A stretch of 64,000 nucleotides of DNA from the NCBI RefSeq assembly GCF_003012745.1, contig NZ_PXYK01000023.1, positions 31,039 to 95,038 of the forward strand. The letters are read 5' to 3'. Under the pieces are notes generated by a model. That model was not told the origin of the DNA, searched no databases, and saw only the letters and a program-made list of their open reading frames with translations. Positions 1 to 10,300 of this stretch are shown piece after piece. This stretch comes from Kumtagia ephedrae (GTDB lineage Bacteria > Pseudomonadota > Alphaproteobacteria > Rhizobiales > Rhizobiaceae). A program made the position numbers and the translations under genes. Each line of letters begins with the position of its first letter. The stretch's first letter is position 1.

Positions 1-1
1 C

Positions 2-1372
2 CCGTCCTTCATCGGAGGCCAATTCCAGCGTGCCGCCATGATAGGCCAGAAGCTTGCGGGACGAATACAGGCCAAGCCCCGTTCCGCTCCCGGCCTTGGT
101 GTTGGAGGCCCGGAAGAAGCGACGCCCGATCTTGTGCATGTCGGCTTTCGGAATACCGATGCCGCGATCGCGCACCTGGATGATGACGAGGTCGGATTCG
201 GAGCGGGCATCGATGTGAATGGGCTGATCCTCGGGCGAATATTTGAGGGCGTTGTCGATGAGATTGATAACGACGGTAGCCAGCATGTCGGGGTCGGCAA
301 AAATCGAGGTCGCCTCGCCTTCCGTCCTGAAATGCAAGCGCCCACCTCGCCCGGTCATTTCGAAGTGAAGTTGCACATCGGCGATGAGGGACGCGATCTG
401 CATTGGCTCCGGCCGAAAGCCACTATCGCCGTCGTTGGTCATGAAGCGCTCGATCAGCGAGAACAGCCGGTCGAGCGCCTCGCCGATGCCGGCGAGCCGT
501 TCCTTCGTCGCGTCCCGCGACTTGTCGCCGACGAGGCTGATCATGTCGACCGCGTTGCGGATGACCGCCAGGGGCGTGCGGAACTCGTGGCTGACGATGC
601 GCATGAAGTCGGCCTGCTCCTCACGCAGGGCGCGTTCGGCATCGAGGCTGGCACTCAATTGGTTCTCCAGCCTCCGGCGCTCCAGGACTTCCCGGGACAA
701 GGCTTGGTTCTTCTCGCGTACGGCCGCGGAAAGCCGTGAACTGACCATGAAGAGCAGGCAGGCGAACAAGGCGATCAGGAACAGCGTTCCCTGCAGCAGA
801 TACCAGGCATTGCGATTGTTGAGGACCGTGATGTCCTGGGGGGTGGCAGGAAACCAGAATTCGATAGCGCTGTGTACGATGCTGGCTGCCATATATTCGC
901 CCAGCGCCGCCATCGTAATCCAGCGCAGAAGCCGCGGTTGCGTCCGATCCCGCTGCAGCGCGACGCACATCACCGACATCATGATCACCGTGAAGAGCGT
1001 CGACGTGTGAACGCGTATGGCAAGATTGCCCGGATCGACGGTGACGGCAATGCTCCAGGCCACAACCTGAAAGGCGAGCAGCGAGATGCCGATCCACGTG
1101 TAGCGCGGCTGCCCCAGGAAGCGCGCCAGACCTTCGGCGAGCAGGACGAGGCCGAGCTTGATGATCGTGTTATGCAGCACGATGGACCATGCCGTCGGCT
1201 GCTCGCCTCTGAGAATCATCAGCAGTAGCCCGATGGCGATGGCGGTGTATCCCGCCGCGAGAAACTTCAGCTCGTAAAGATGGCGCCAGGCCAGCCAGAC
1301 AAAAATCCACGCGACCGCTTGCAAACTTGCGGTTGCCAGATCGACGACCAGCACTGTCTTGAGGTCGAGCAT
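2..1372 (-). CDS. Membrane-bound sensor histidine kinase (3' end outside window)
   Basis: Reading the minus strand from the ATG at 1372 gives 457 codons with no stop before the window edge, so the gene is truncated by the window. The first roughly 210 residues are hydrophobic with about six predicted membrane segments and no periplasmic loop large enough for a classical sensor domain. A short coiled linker leads into a HisKA domain with the phospho-acceptor box SHEFRTPL (His near residue 262), then an HATPase_c domain with N box NLIDNALKYSP, G1 RDRGIGI and G2 GSGTGLGLY. It should autophosphorylate in response to a membrane-sensed signal and pass the phosphate to a response regulator, which is not visible here. 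It is transcribed away from the divergent autotransporter gene. The family is certain; the signal is unknown. Confidence 0.9.
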   Translation of the reverse strand, partial: MLDLKTVLVVDLATASLQAVAWIFVWLAWRHLYELKFLAAGYTAIAIGLLLMILRGEQPTAWSIVLHNTIIKLGLVLLAEGLARFLGQPRYTWIGISLLAFQVVAWSIAVTVDPGNLAIRVHTSTLFTVIMMSVMCVALQRDRTQPRLLRWITMAALGEYMAASIVHSAIEFWFPATPQDITVLNNRNAWYLLQGTLFLIALFACLLFMVSSRLSAAVREKNQALSREVLERRRLENQLSASLDAERALREEQADFMRIVSHEFRTPLAVIRNAVDMISLVGDKSRDATKERLAGIGEALDRLFSLIERFMTNDGDSGFRPEPMQIASLIADVQLHFEMTGRGGRLHFRTEGEATSIFADPDMLATVVINLIDNALKYSPEDQPIHIDARSESDLVIIQVRDRGIGIPKADMHKIGRRFFRASNTKAGSGTGLGLYSSRKLLAYHGGTLELASDEGR

Positions 1373-1749
1373 GCCCGGTGAATTTGCACAGGGTTCCCGC
1401 CGGCGCAAGTCACATGCTGCGCAGCATAGTTGGAAGTAAACGAAAGGATGGAAAGTAGAGCAAAGGGAATATCAGAATGGGCAAGAATTCACAAGAATTG
1501 ACTGGCCGATCGTTTCGGGCGTCACCGATGCGCCGTCCGAGGAGCGGCCCATGTCGGACGCCGCAATGCAGGTTTTGGTCAGAATTGAATAGTTTTGTTC
1601 GGTAGAATCTCAGGCATCTTTTGCTATCGTCCGCACCATCGCGACCTTGCAATTTTGGTTGGAGGAGGGCCGAGTCAAGGTTTCCGCGCGCCGGTTGCGG
1701 ATGCGGCGGAACGGGGCTCGCTTGCTTCATTTTTTGAGGGGCTCATCGC
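1373..1749. other. Divergent intergenic region, no gene recognised
   Basis: These 377 bases lie between two divergently transcribed genes and must hold both promoters. The open reading frame on the minus strand (1410-1730) has no ribosome binding site and no recognisable domain and is taken as non-coding. No convincing operator was seen. Confidence 0.5.
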
Positions 1750-4700
1750 ATGAGAGATGCCGCGCGCACCGGTAAGATCCTTAGAGGACTCGGGCTTTGG
1801 GCGGGCGGCGGCATCGCGAGCAAGCACTCATCCGCGGACAGCGGCCGATCAGCCCTCACATCGAACGCCCTGCATGTGCTGGCCGTCCTGGCCATGGGCC
1901 TGTTCGGCACGGCGATGGCCGGTGATGCGCAGGCAGACTGCAACGGATCGGCAACCCAGACCCTCGATGCGGCCTCCTACGGCTATTCGTGGTCGATCTG
2001 CCAAGGCGCCGATGGCGTCGATGATGACGATGAGAAAGACGGCACCGCCGGGGAAAACATAAACTTCAACGCCAGCAATGCTGGAGCATACGCGGCTGGC
2101 AACCCCCTCCCTTATAGCTCGGAAGGAGCCGACCAGAACGGTGTCATGATGGCACGCACACGTGGCGGCGATGGCGTCGACGAGGGTGCAGCGGGCGCCG
2201 GCGGCACCGTGACCATCATCAATGGCGGCGATATGACCCTGACCAGCCCGAACGATCCAGGCTCCATCGGCAGTTTGATTTCGGGGCTGAGCTTCGGCGG
2301 CGACGGGGATTCAGACAACGACAACTACAAGTCGAGCGGCGGTCATGGCGGAGCCGGGAATACGGTGACCATCACCAATTCCGGAACGCTGATCGTGGAA
2401 TCGATGAGCTCGAATACAGCCAGGGGCATTTCCGGTATCCTTGGCTGGAGCCAGGGCGGCATCGGCGGTGAGCAGAACAGCGGTGCGGTCGGCGACCAGG
2501 TAGGTGGCAATGGCGGCAGCGGCGGGACCATCAACATCACCAACACCGGCCAGGTGATTCTCGGCGGCGTGGCTACCCCGCTGAGCGGACTGGACAGTGC
2601 CTGGGGGATTGCCGCCAAGTCGATCGGCGGCGCGGGCGGCAACGACAACGGCGCGGGCGGGGCGGGCGGCTTCATCACAATCACCAACGGCGCGACCGGC
2701 GGCGATACCTCGACCGGCGCGATCAGCGTCTACGCCAACGACACCGACAGCGTGCGCGGCATCTATGCGCTGAGCCAGGGCAGCGACGGCACCGCATCCT
2801 TCGATTCTTCCGACAATGGCGGCGCCGGCGCGGTCGGCGAGGGGATCAACATAAGCACCTATGCCGACATAACAATCGTCAGCACCGGCGAGGTGAGCGA
2901 CGTGTCGGGCGGCCTTTTGGCGATCGGACAGGGCGGCGACGGCGGCACCGGCTACAGTTCGTCCGACGGAGGCGCCGGTGGTGCCGGCTCCGCCAACGTC
3001 GTCACCCTGACGGTCCAGTCTGGCGCCACCGTCTCGACCCAGGGTGACAATATCGCCGGCATGGTCGGGCTGAGCCAGGGCGGTCGCGGCGGCGACGGAG
3101 CCGACGGCGAGAAGGACAGCTCCGGCGGCACCGGCGGCACCGGCGGCCAGATCCAGATGAACAACTACGGCACCATCGAGACGGCGGGCAGCAATGCCTA
3201 TGGCCTGCTGGGCCAGAGCATCGGCGGCCAGGGCGGCAATGGCGGCGACGACACGGCCGTCGTCGGCACCAGCGGCGGCGGCGGCTACGGCGGCGATGCT
3301 GGCGGTGTCGGCGCCTATATGACCATTGGCTCCAGCATCGCGACGACCGGAGATTTTTCGGCCGCGGTCACCCTGCATTCGATCGGCGGCGGCGGCGGCA
3401 CCGGAGGCGATTTTACCGACGTGCTTGGCGGCGGCGGCGGCAATGGCGGCAATGGCGGCAGCGGCGAAACGGCCACCGTCAACAACGATGGCGGGACGCT
3501 CACCACCTTGGGCGACCATTCCTATGGCATCCTGGTGCAGTCGATCGGCGGCAGCGGCGGCACCGGCGGCATCGCCGACGGGTTGACGCTGGAACTGGGC
3601 GGTGACGGCGGCGACGGCGGGGCTTCTGGAACCGCCAGCGTCCAGAACGCAGGCACGATCACCACCGCCGGCTATTCGGCGCACGGCATCGTTGCCCAGT
3701 CGATCACCGGCGGCGGCGGCGCTGCCGGTACGGAGGGCGGCATATTGTCGATTGGCGGTTCCGGCGGGTCCGGGAATCACGCCGGCAATGCGGAGGTCCA
3801 GAGCTCGGGCGTCATCAGCACGGCCGGCGACGCGGCCATCGGCATCATATCGCAATCGATCGGCGGCGGCGGCGGCACTGGCGGCGGTGCGAAGGGCATC
3901 GCCACCGTCGGCGGCTCGGGCGGCGCCGGCGGCACCGGCAGCCATGCCGACGTGCTGCTGACCGGCGGCTCGATCACCACGCAGGGCGAGATGGCGCATG
4001 GGATCATGGCGCAGTCGATCGGCGGCGGCGGCGGCAATGGCGGCAATGTGATCGACCTGTCGGTCGGCGTTCCGGCGCTGGGCATCGGCGGCACCGCCTC
4101 GGGCGGCGGCAGCGGCGGATGGGCGTGCGTCACCAACAAAGATATGAGCGATGATTGTTCCGCAGGCACTGGAACGCCGCAGGCCGTCACCATAGCCACC
4201 GCGGGCTCCGGTGCGCTCGGCATACTTGCGCAGTCGGTCGGCGGCGGCGGCGGCAATGGGGGCAACGCCACGGGCGGCGATGCCGGGCTCGGCAGCTTCC
4301 AGATCGGCGGCGGCGGCGGGGCCGGCGGCTATGCAAATACCGTAACCGTCGGCTTTGACGGCCTGACGCTGATGACCCAGGGTTCGCACGCCGCGGGCAT
4401 CGTCGCGCAGTCGATCGGCGGCGGCGGCGGCACCGGCGGATCCGCCAGCTCCTATTCCGCGGACATCGGCTTCACGGCGTCGGTGGCGGTCGGCGGCAGC
4501 GGCGGCTCCGGCGGCAATGGCGGCGAAGTCGTCGTAGATCTAACCGACAGCAGCATCTACACCGGCCAGGGCAGCGGCGACGTGACCGACGCCATCGGCG
4601 TGCTCGCGCAGTCGATCGGCGGCGGTGGCGGCAGCGGCGGTTCGTCGGTTGCCGATGCGCTCACCGTGGCGGTGCCGACCGGCGAAGACGTCTCCCTGGC

Positions 4701-7700
4701 GATGAGCGTGTCCACCGCCGTCGGCGGCAGCGGCGGTTCGGGCGGTTACAGCGAGGCGGTGTCGCTGACCCTGGACGGCAGCACTGCGGTTTCCACCAAA
4801 GGCGATTCATCGCACGGCCTCGTGGCGCAATCGATCGGCGGCGGCGGCGGCAATGGCGGCAGCGCGTCGACGTTGGCCGCGACCGCCGGCATAGAAGATA
4901 CGATCAGCGCCGATATCGGCGTCTCGGTCGGCGGCTCGGGCGGCTCGGGCGGGTATGGAGATACAGTCACGGTCGCTCTCAAGGACAGCGCCCTGGTGGC
5001 GACAGCCGGTGACTATGCCAATGCGATCGTGGCTCAGTCGATCGGCGGCGGCGGCGGCAACGGCGGCGTAGGCAGCGTCAACAGCAAGCAGATCGGCAGC
5101 GGCTTCAACCTGACGGCAAAAGTCGGGGTCGGTGGCGTGGGCAACAGCGGCTCCGACGGCGGGACCGTGAATGTCGACCTCGACAGCGGCACGTATCTGC
5201 AGACCACCGGGTCCGGCTCGCGCGGCGTGATCGCCCAATCGATCGGCGGTAGCGGCGGCACGTCTCAGGGCGCGAGCGTCGGCCTGTCGGCCAGCGCCAG
5301 CCTGCCCGGCGAAGAAGCCGATGAAGACGAAGAAGGGGAGGGCAGCAGCGCCTTCTCCGCGTCGGTCGACGTTTCCGTCGGCCGCACCGGCGGCACCGGC
5401 GGTTCGGCCGGTGCAGTCAACGTCACCACCGCAGGCCAAATCTACACCGTTGGCGCGGATGCGGACGGGGTGCTCGCGCAGTCGATCGGCGGCGGCGGCG
5501 GGCTGGGTGGCTCGGTGGGGCGGGCCAGTTCCGACGATTCCGAGCCGCTCGACGACGACGGCGACAGCGAGTGCGACAGCGACGATAGCGATGGCGATGA
5601 TGGACACGGTTACTGCTTCAACGTCAGTGTCGGCGCCACCATTGACGACGGCGGCACTGGCGGCACGGCCGCCGGTGGAAACGCCGTCACGCTGACGCAT
5701 GCCGGCCACATCGCCACCACGGGCGATTGGGCCGACGGCATCGTCGCCCAATCGATCGGCGGCGGCGGCGGGGCCGGCGGCACGTCCACCGCATCCGGCA
5801 GCCAGGCCACGGCCAACATCACCATCGGTGTTGGCGGCAGTGGCGGCGCGGGCGGCGATGGCGGCACGGTCGACATTACCTTTGACAGTGATAACGGCAC
5901 CGCTGGCATCAGCACCTCGGGTTATAGCGCCCATGGCGTGCTGCTGCAGTCGATCGGCGGCGGCGGCGGCCAGGGCGGCGACGGTTCCGATGAGGCGGCC
6001 GGCAAGATCACCGTCGGCGGCGGTTTCGGCGGCAGCGGTGGCGTCGGCGGCAGCGGCGCCAAAGTTACGGTGGGTGAGGGAAGCTGGCTCGCCCTGCAGA
6101 CCAATGGCGACGACTCCATCGGCCTGCTGGCCCAATCGATCGGCGGCGGCGGCGGTGTCGGCGGCGCCGGAAGCAGCACCGCCGCGGAGGACGACGATAG
6201 CCACACGATCGATCTGGTCGTTGGCGGCAGCGGCGGAATCGGTGGCAGTGGCGGCGAAATCGACGTGAACTATGGCGGCGGCGTGGACACCTATGGCGAC
6301 CGAGCCCATGGCATTGTCGCACAGTCGATCGGCGGCGGTGGCGGCATCGGCGGCGCCGGCGAGGTCGACAGCATCGGCTCGCTGGTGGTCGGCGGCTCAG
6401 GCGGTGGAACAATCAACGGCGGCGTCGTTACGGTTGATCTGACCAACGACAGCTCGATCCATACGAGGGGCCTGGCCGCCCACGGCATCGTTGCCCAGTC
6501 GATCGGCGGTGGCGGCGGTATTGGCGGCAGCGCCTCTGGTGCGCCGCTCTCTTTCACGGGCAACAGCCCGGGCAGCAACGGCGACGGCTACGACGTTACC
6601 GTCGCGGTCGACGGCGGAATCGTCACGAACGGCGACTATTCCTTCGGCGTGCTGGCGCAGTCCATCGGCGGCGGCGGTGGTTTCGGCGGCAATGCGACGA
6701 GCGCCTTCATCGGCTCCAACGGCAATCTCTCGTCTGACGGCAAAAGCGGCGACGTGACGGTCACCCTTGATGCCGGCAAGAGCATCCAGGCGACGGGCAA
6801 GGACTCGATCGGCATATTCGCGCAAAGTGATGCCGGGACCGACAACAACGGCGTAGTCAATGTCACCGTCAATGGGTCCGTCACCGGCGGCTCCGGCGAC
6901 AATGGCGCCGGCATCTGGGTTTCGGGCGGGAAAGACAACGTGGTGACCGTCAATGGAGGCAGCGTCTCGGCCGCTTCGGGCGTCGCCGTCCAATATTCCG
7001 TCGGCAAAAACTCGCCCGCCGGCAGTACCCTGACGGTGGTGAACAACGGCGGTACCGTCAGCGGCAGTGTCATAAACGCCCTGTCCGTCGAGGCCAAAGT
7101 GACGATGGGGGCTCGCTTCGGCCACGACATCTCCGTGTTCAACCAGGCGGACGGCCTGTTGACCGACGCCGAGATTTACGAGGCCAACGTGGTCAATCGC
7201 GGCCGGCTGGCAATCGGCCACTCCGGCGATGTCGATGCCATCAGAATTACCGGCGATATTACGCAGGACGCCGGCGGCGTGCTGGCGGTCGACGCCGACT
7301 TTGCCGGCTCCCGCATCGATCGCCTGGCCGTCGAGGGCGACGCCACGCTCGCCGGCAGCTTCGAGGTGAATGCCGAAAGCGTATTGCCCGGCGTGAAGCT
7401 CTCCTTTCTCACCGTCGGAGGCACCCTCGACCATTCGCTGAGCGCCCAGTCGTCGATCTTCGACTATGCCGTCACGCAGGCCGGCAACGAGCTGTCGCTG
7501 TCGGCGGGTTCGGCCCATTTCGGCGAACCCGGCTTCTCGCTCAGCGAAGACCAGGAGGAGGTGGCGAGCCACCTCCAGTCGATCTGGGATGCCGGGGGCG
7601 GCCCCTTCGGTACGCTGTTCGGCACGCTCGGCTCGCTCGCCGCCAGCGACGGGGGCGGCTACCAATCCGCCTTGTCCGACCTGTCGCCCGGCGTCTCCGG

Positions 7701-8631
7701 CGCGGCCGCGGCGGGCAGCATCGCCATGACGCAGCAGCATCTCGACCTGCTGCTGAGCTGTCCGAGGTTCTCCGCCGGCAGTTCGATGCTGGTCGAGACG
7801 GAATGCGCATGGAGCCAGGCCGGCGCCCAGACGCTCGACCAGAAGGCCAGCGGCGGCGTGTCGGGCTTCGACACCACGACCTACTCCCTGCAGGCCGGGG
7901 TACAGGTCGAGGTGTCGCCGGACTGGTTCGTCGGTCTTGCAGGCGGATACGACCGCAACTCCATCAGCGCCGACGACGACCGGGTGAACGCCGACGGCGA
8001 CGTTCTCTATGCCGGCGCGTCGCTGAAGCGCCAGACCGGTCCATGGCTGCTATCGGGCGCCATCGCCGGCAGCTACGGCTGGTACGACAACACGCGCATG
8101 ATCAGCATCCCCGGCTTCGCGGGCCAGGCCGAGGCCGATCCGGACGTCTACAATCTCAGCGCCCGGTTCCGCGCCGCCTATACCTTTGCGCAAGACGCAT
8201 ATTACGTGCGCCCTTTGGTCGACTTCGACCTGATCTATGCGCACGCCGGCGGCTATCGCGAGTCGGGCGCGGGCATGCTCGACCTCGCGGTCGACGACGC
8301 CAGCCAATGGAGTTTCCATGCAACGCCGGCGGTCGAGATCGGCACACGCGTGGCGCTGAGCGAGACGACGGTGATGCGGGCCTTCGCCGCCGCCGGCGTC
8401 AGCTTCGGCACGGCGAACAACTGGGATACCTCGGCGCGGCTGGCCAGCGCGCCGGCCGGGGCCGGCACGTTCGACAGCGAGATCCCGCTGGCTCAAGTGG
8501 TCGGCCGGCTAACCGCGGGCGTCGATATCACCGACGACAACGGTTTCAGCCTGCGCGTCGACTATGGAGGCTCGTTTTCCGACACCTATACGAGCCATGG
8601 CGGCACGCTGCGTCTGGGCTACAGGTTCTGA
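1750..8631 (+). CDS. Giant glycine-rich autotransporter (type Va secreted adhesin-like protein)
   Basis: The 2293-residue protein starts with a long extended signal region (basic start, hydrophobic stretch around residues 37-55, probable cleavage after AQA near residue 62). The passenger, roughly residues 65-1950, is built from about 20 copies of a unit containing VAQSIGGGGGxGG followed by a variable strand-rich segment, the pattern of a parallel beta-helix. Two acidic insertions are visible, one Asp/Glu-rich near residue 1190 and a second Asp-rich one with two Cys near residue 1270. The last ~270 residues form an autotransporter beta-barrel ending in LGYRF with the terminal Phe expected for BAM recognition. 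It should be exported by Sec and displayed on the outer surface. Repeats of this type are common in Mesorhizobium and Bradyrhizobium autotransporters; an adhesive role is inference. The ATG at 1750 was chosen because it gives a complete signal region. Confidence 0.93.
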   Translation: MRDAARTGKILRGLGLWAGGGIASKHSSADSGRSALTSNALHVLAVLAMGLFGTAMAGDAQADCNGSATQTLDAASYGYSWSICQGADGVDDDDEKDGTAGENINFNASNAGAYAAGNPLPYSSEGADQNGVMMARTRGGDGVDEGAAGAGGTVTIINGGDMTLTSPNDPGSIGSLISGLSFGGDGDSDNDNYKSSGGHGGAGNTVTITNSGTLIVESMSSNTARGISGILGWSQGGIGGEQNSGAVGDQVGGNGGSGGTINITNTGQVILGGVATPLSGLDSAWGIAAKSIGGAGGNDNGAGGAGGFITITNGATGGDTSTGAISVYANDTDSVRGIYALSQGSDGTASFDSSDNGGAGAVGEGINISTYADITIVSTGEVSDVSGGLLAIGQGGDGGTGYSSSDGGAGGAGSANVVTLTVQSGATVSTQGDNIAGMVGLSQGGRGGDGADGEKDSSGGTGGTGGQIQMNNYGTIETAGSNAYGLLGQSIGGQGGNGGDDTAVVGTSGGGGYGGDAGGVGAYMTIGSSIATTGDFSAAVTLHSIGGGGGTGGDFTDVLGGGGGNGGNGGSGETATVNNDGGTLTTLGDHSYGILVQSIGGSGGTGGIADGLTLELGGDGGDGGASGTASVQNAGTITTAGYSAHGIVAQSITGGGGAAGTEGGILSIGGSGGSGNHAGNAEVQSSGVISTAGDAAIGIISQSIGGGGGTGGGAKGIATVGGSGGAGGTGSHADVLLTGGSITTQGEMAHGIMAQSIGGGGGNGGNVIDLSVGVPALGIGGTASGGGSGGWACVTNKDMSDDCSAGTGTPQAVTIATAGSGALGILAQSVGGGGGNGGNATGGDAGLGSFQIGGGGGAGGYANTVTVGFDGLTLMTQGSHAAGIVAQSIGGGGGTGGSASSYSADIGFTASVAVGGSGGSGGNGGEVVVDLTDSSIYTGQGSGDVTDAIGVLAQSIGGGGGSGGSSVADALTVAVPTGEDVSLAMSVSTAVGGSGGSGGYSEAVSLTLDGSTAVSTKGDSSHGLVAQSIGGGGGNGGSASTLAATAGIEDTISADIGVSVGGSGGSGGYGDTVTVALKDSALVATAGDYANAIVAQSIGGGGGNGGVGSVNSKQIGSGFNLTAKVGVGGVGNSGSDGGTVNVDLDSGTYLQTTGSGSRGVIAQSIGGSGGTSQGASVGLSASASLPGEEADEDEEGEGSSAFSASVDVSVGRTGGTGGSAGAVNVTTAGQIYTVGADADGVLAQSIGGGGGLGGSVGRASSDDSEPLDDDGDSECDSDDSDGDDGHGYCFNVSVGATIDDGGTGGTAAGGNAVTLTHAGHIATTGDWADGIVAQSIGGGGGAGGTSTASGSQATANITIGVGGSGGAGGDGGTVDITFDSDNGTAGISTSGYSAHGVLLQSIGGGGGQGGDGSDEAAGKITVGGGFGGSGGVGGSGAKVTVGEGSWLALQTNGDDSIGLLAQSIGGGGGVGGAGSSTAAEDDDSHTIDLVVGGSGGIGGSGGEIDVNYGGGVDTYGDRAHGIVAQSIGGGGGIGGAGEVDSIGSLVVGGSGGGTINGGVVTVDLTNDSSIHTRGLAAHGIVAQSIGGGGGIGGSASGAPLSFTGNSPGSNGDGYDVTVAVDGGIVTNGDYSFGVLAQSIGGGGGFGGNATSAFIGSNGNLSSDGKSGDVTVTLDAGKSIQATGKDSIGIFAQSDAGTDNNGVVNVTVNGSVTGGSGDNGAGIWVSGGKDNVVTVNGGSVSAASGVAVQYSVGKNSPAGSTLTVVNNGGTVSGSVINALSVEAKVTMGARFGHDISVFNQADGLLTDAEIYEANVVNRGRLAIGHSGDVDAIRITGDITQDAGGVLAVDADFAGSRIDRLAVEGDATLAGSFEVNAESVLPGVKLSFLTVGGTLDHSLSAQSSIFDYAVTQAGNELSLSAGSAHFGEPGFSLSEDQEEVASHLQSIWDAGGGPFGTLFGTLGSLAASDGGGYQSALSDLSPGVSGAAAAGSIAMTQQHLDLLLSCPRFSAGSSMLVETECAWSQAGAQTLDQKASGGVSGFDTTTYSLQAGVQVEVSPDWFVGLAGGYDRNSISADDDRVNADGDVLYAGASLKRQTGPWLLSGAIAGSYGWYDNTRMISIPGFAGQAEADPDVYNLSARFRAAYTFAQDAYYVRPLVDFDLIYAHAGGYRESGAGMLDLAVDDASQWSFHATPAVEIGTRVALSETTVMRAFAAAGVSFGTANNWDTSARLASAPAGAGTFDSEIPLAQVVGRLTAGVDITDDNGFSLRVDYGGSFSDTYTSHGGTLRLGYRF

Positions 8632-8991
8632 GAGGACACGAATTTTTGACCGTCATTGCGGCTCCGGCGATCGGGTGGCCTCGCCGCCTCCCGGCTGCTG
8701 GTCCGTCAACCGATGAAGCATTCGAATAGGATCTGACGGATCGCGTGTAAGCACGTCATTCCGCGGAGCACGGGCGCAACTCAGTAAGTGTAGATGCCGA
8801 CCGGGCAGTCGGTTCTCGCTTGTTCATGGATAACGTGAGCGGCGTTTCGAGCCTTCGACGGCGCATTGACACCCCAAACGGCCGTGAAGTGAGTCTACAG
8901 AAGCCCTTCGGCGCGCCACAGACAAGGCCGGCTGACAGGCAGGCCTAACCTGAAGCCACCCGTCTGCTTTCGGCCCCAACGATGCCGGGCG
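8632..8991. other. Intergenic, nothing recognised
   Basis: About 360 bases between the autotransporter stop and the IS256-type insertion. No open frame with a ribosome binding site, no RNA gene and no clear terminator were seen. Confidence 0.5.
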
Positions 8992-8999
8992 CGGCAATG
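8992..8999. repeat. Left copy of 8-bp target-site duplication (cggcaatg)
   Basis: The octamer cggcaatg directly precedes the left inverted repeat and is repeated exactly at 10293-10300. Eight bases is the duplication length known for IS256-family elements. Confidence 0.9.
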
Positions 9000-9029
9000 G
9001 GGACTATCAGGAATTCTGTGCACGATGCC
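9000..9029 (+). repeat. IS256-type left inverted repeat
   Basis: Begins GGGACTATCAGGAATTCTG. It aligns with the right end after allowing one missing G and a few substitutions. Confidence 0.85.
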
Positions 9030-9037
9030 AGTTCTCG

Positions 9038-10233
9038 TCATTGGCTGACGAACCGGTCGCCGAACACGAGGGCGAACTGGATCCTGGCCTGGAACCACTC
9101 GGGGGGCGCTCGTTTCCATTGCTTGGCGGCGTGGTTCAGAACCAGATATAGCAGCTTCCTGGCGGCCTCGTCATTTGGGGAGTGGCCTCTGGTGCGGACG
9201 GCGCGCCGCAGCTTCGAATTCAGCGCCTCGATGGCATTGGTCGTGTAGATGATGCGGCGCACGCTCTCGGGAAAGGCGAAAAACGGCACGACGTGTTCCC
9301 AGTTTCGGCGCCAGCTCTGGGCGATTGCCGGATACTTCCGGCCCCAGGCGCCGGAATCGAACGCCTCGAGCGCCTGGCGGCCGGCGTCTGCGTCACTGGC
9401 GCGATAGATCGCCCGGAGCGCCGGCATGACCGCTTTGCGGTCCTTCCACGACACGAACTCCAGCGAATGGCGGATCAGATGCACGATGCAGGTCTGCACC
9501 ACGGGCTGCGGAAAGACGGCGCCGATCGCTTCGGGGAAGCCCTTGAGGCCGTCGACGACGGCGATCAGGATGTCAGTGGCGCCGCGGTTCTTCAGCTCGT
9601 TCATGACGCGCAGCCAGAACCTGGCGCCTTCGGTCTGCTCGATCCAGAGGCCGAGAATCTCCTTCACCGTCGGGCAGGACACCGAGCGCGATGTAGATGG
9701 CCTTGTTGCGAACGAACCCTTCGTCTCTGATCTTGACCCGGATCGCATCGAAGAAGACGAGCGGGTAGCAGACGTCGAGCGGCCGGTTCTGCCATTCGCT
9801 CACTTCCTCAAGCACGGCGTGGGTCACAGCCGAGATCAGGTCCGGCGGAGACCTCGATACCGTAAAGCTTCTCCAGGTGGCCGCGAATCTCGCGCACGCT
9901 CATGCCGCGCGCGTACATTGACACGATCTTGGCATCGAAGTCGGAGAAACGGCGCTGGTGTCGGGCGATCAGCTTCGGATCGAACGTTCCCGCCCGGTCG
10001 CGCGGGATCGACAATGTCATCCTCGACGTGCCCGTCAGCACCGTCTTCTTCGAATGGCCGTTGCGGCGATTGCTACCGCCGCCCCCGCTGCGTTCCGCCT
10101 CGAGGTGCTCGTCGAGCTCGGTGTTCAGAATCCGCTCCGAAGGCGCCGTCTTCAGGTCGTCGAGCAAACCGTCCTTGGCATTTGGATCGCGCCCGGCAAG
10201 CAGATGGTCCAGAACTTCCTTCTCGATAGCCAT
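9038..10233 (-). pseudogene. IS256-family transposase, two frameshifts
   Basis: Three overlapping frames together cover one Mutator/IS256-type transposase of about 400 residues. The N-terminal part starts MAIEKEVLDHLLAG at 10233 and reads through to LEKLYGIEV; comparison of the frames indicates one extra base near 9846. The middle part carries the first catalytic Asp in FFDAIRVKI; two bases appear to be lost near 9665. The last part holds the second Asp (VVDGLKGFPEAI) and the Glu of the DDE triad (NAIEALN). All catalytic motifs therefore survive but are split between frames. The DDE enzyme would cut and rejoin the element ends. Because both lesions are single events in an otherwise well-kept gene, decay is recent or they are sequence errors. 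Confidence 0.9.
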
Positions 10234-10260
10234 GTGATGATTCTCTCCTTTCCATCATCA

Positions 10261-10292
10261 TGGCCTCGCGCACAGAATTCCCTGACAGTCCC
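10261..10292 (-). repeat. IS256-type right inverted repeat
   Basis: Read inward on the minus strand this begins GGGACTGTCAGGGAATTCTG, the counterpart of the left end at 9000. Confidence 0.85.
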
Positions 10293-10300
10293 CGGCAATG
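10293..10300. repeat. Right copy of 8-bp target-site duplication (cggcaatg)
   Basis: Exact repeat of 8992-8999, directly outside the right inverted repeat. Confidence 0.9.

Larger units (their letters stand above)
9000..10292 (-). mobile_element. IS256-family insertion sequence (1293 bp)
   Basis: The element is bounded by imperfect inverted repeats that begin GGGACT at both ends and flanked by an exact 8-bp direct repeat, so both ends can be placed to the base. It contains one transposase gene on the minus strand that is broken by two frameshifts. Length and organisation match the IS256 family. With its only gene disrupted it should not move by itself, but the intact ends could still be mobilised by a transposase supplied in trans. 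Confidence 0.92.

Noticed and set aside
2311..6309. Long minus-strand open frames (692 and 500 codons) inside the autotransporter gene
   Set aside because: They are Ala/Arg/Asp-rich antisense translations of the GGC-rich repeats, without start sites or domains; the plus strand has a signal region and a barrel.
3380..6700. Regular GGCGGCGGCGGC repeats resembling a repeat array or CRISPR
   Set aside because: Spacing varies (about 150-350 bases), repeats are coding (QSIGGGGG units) and there are no cas genes or uniform spacers.
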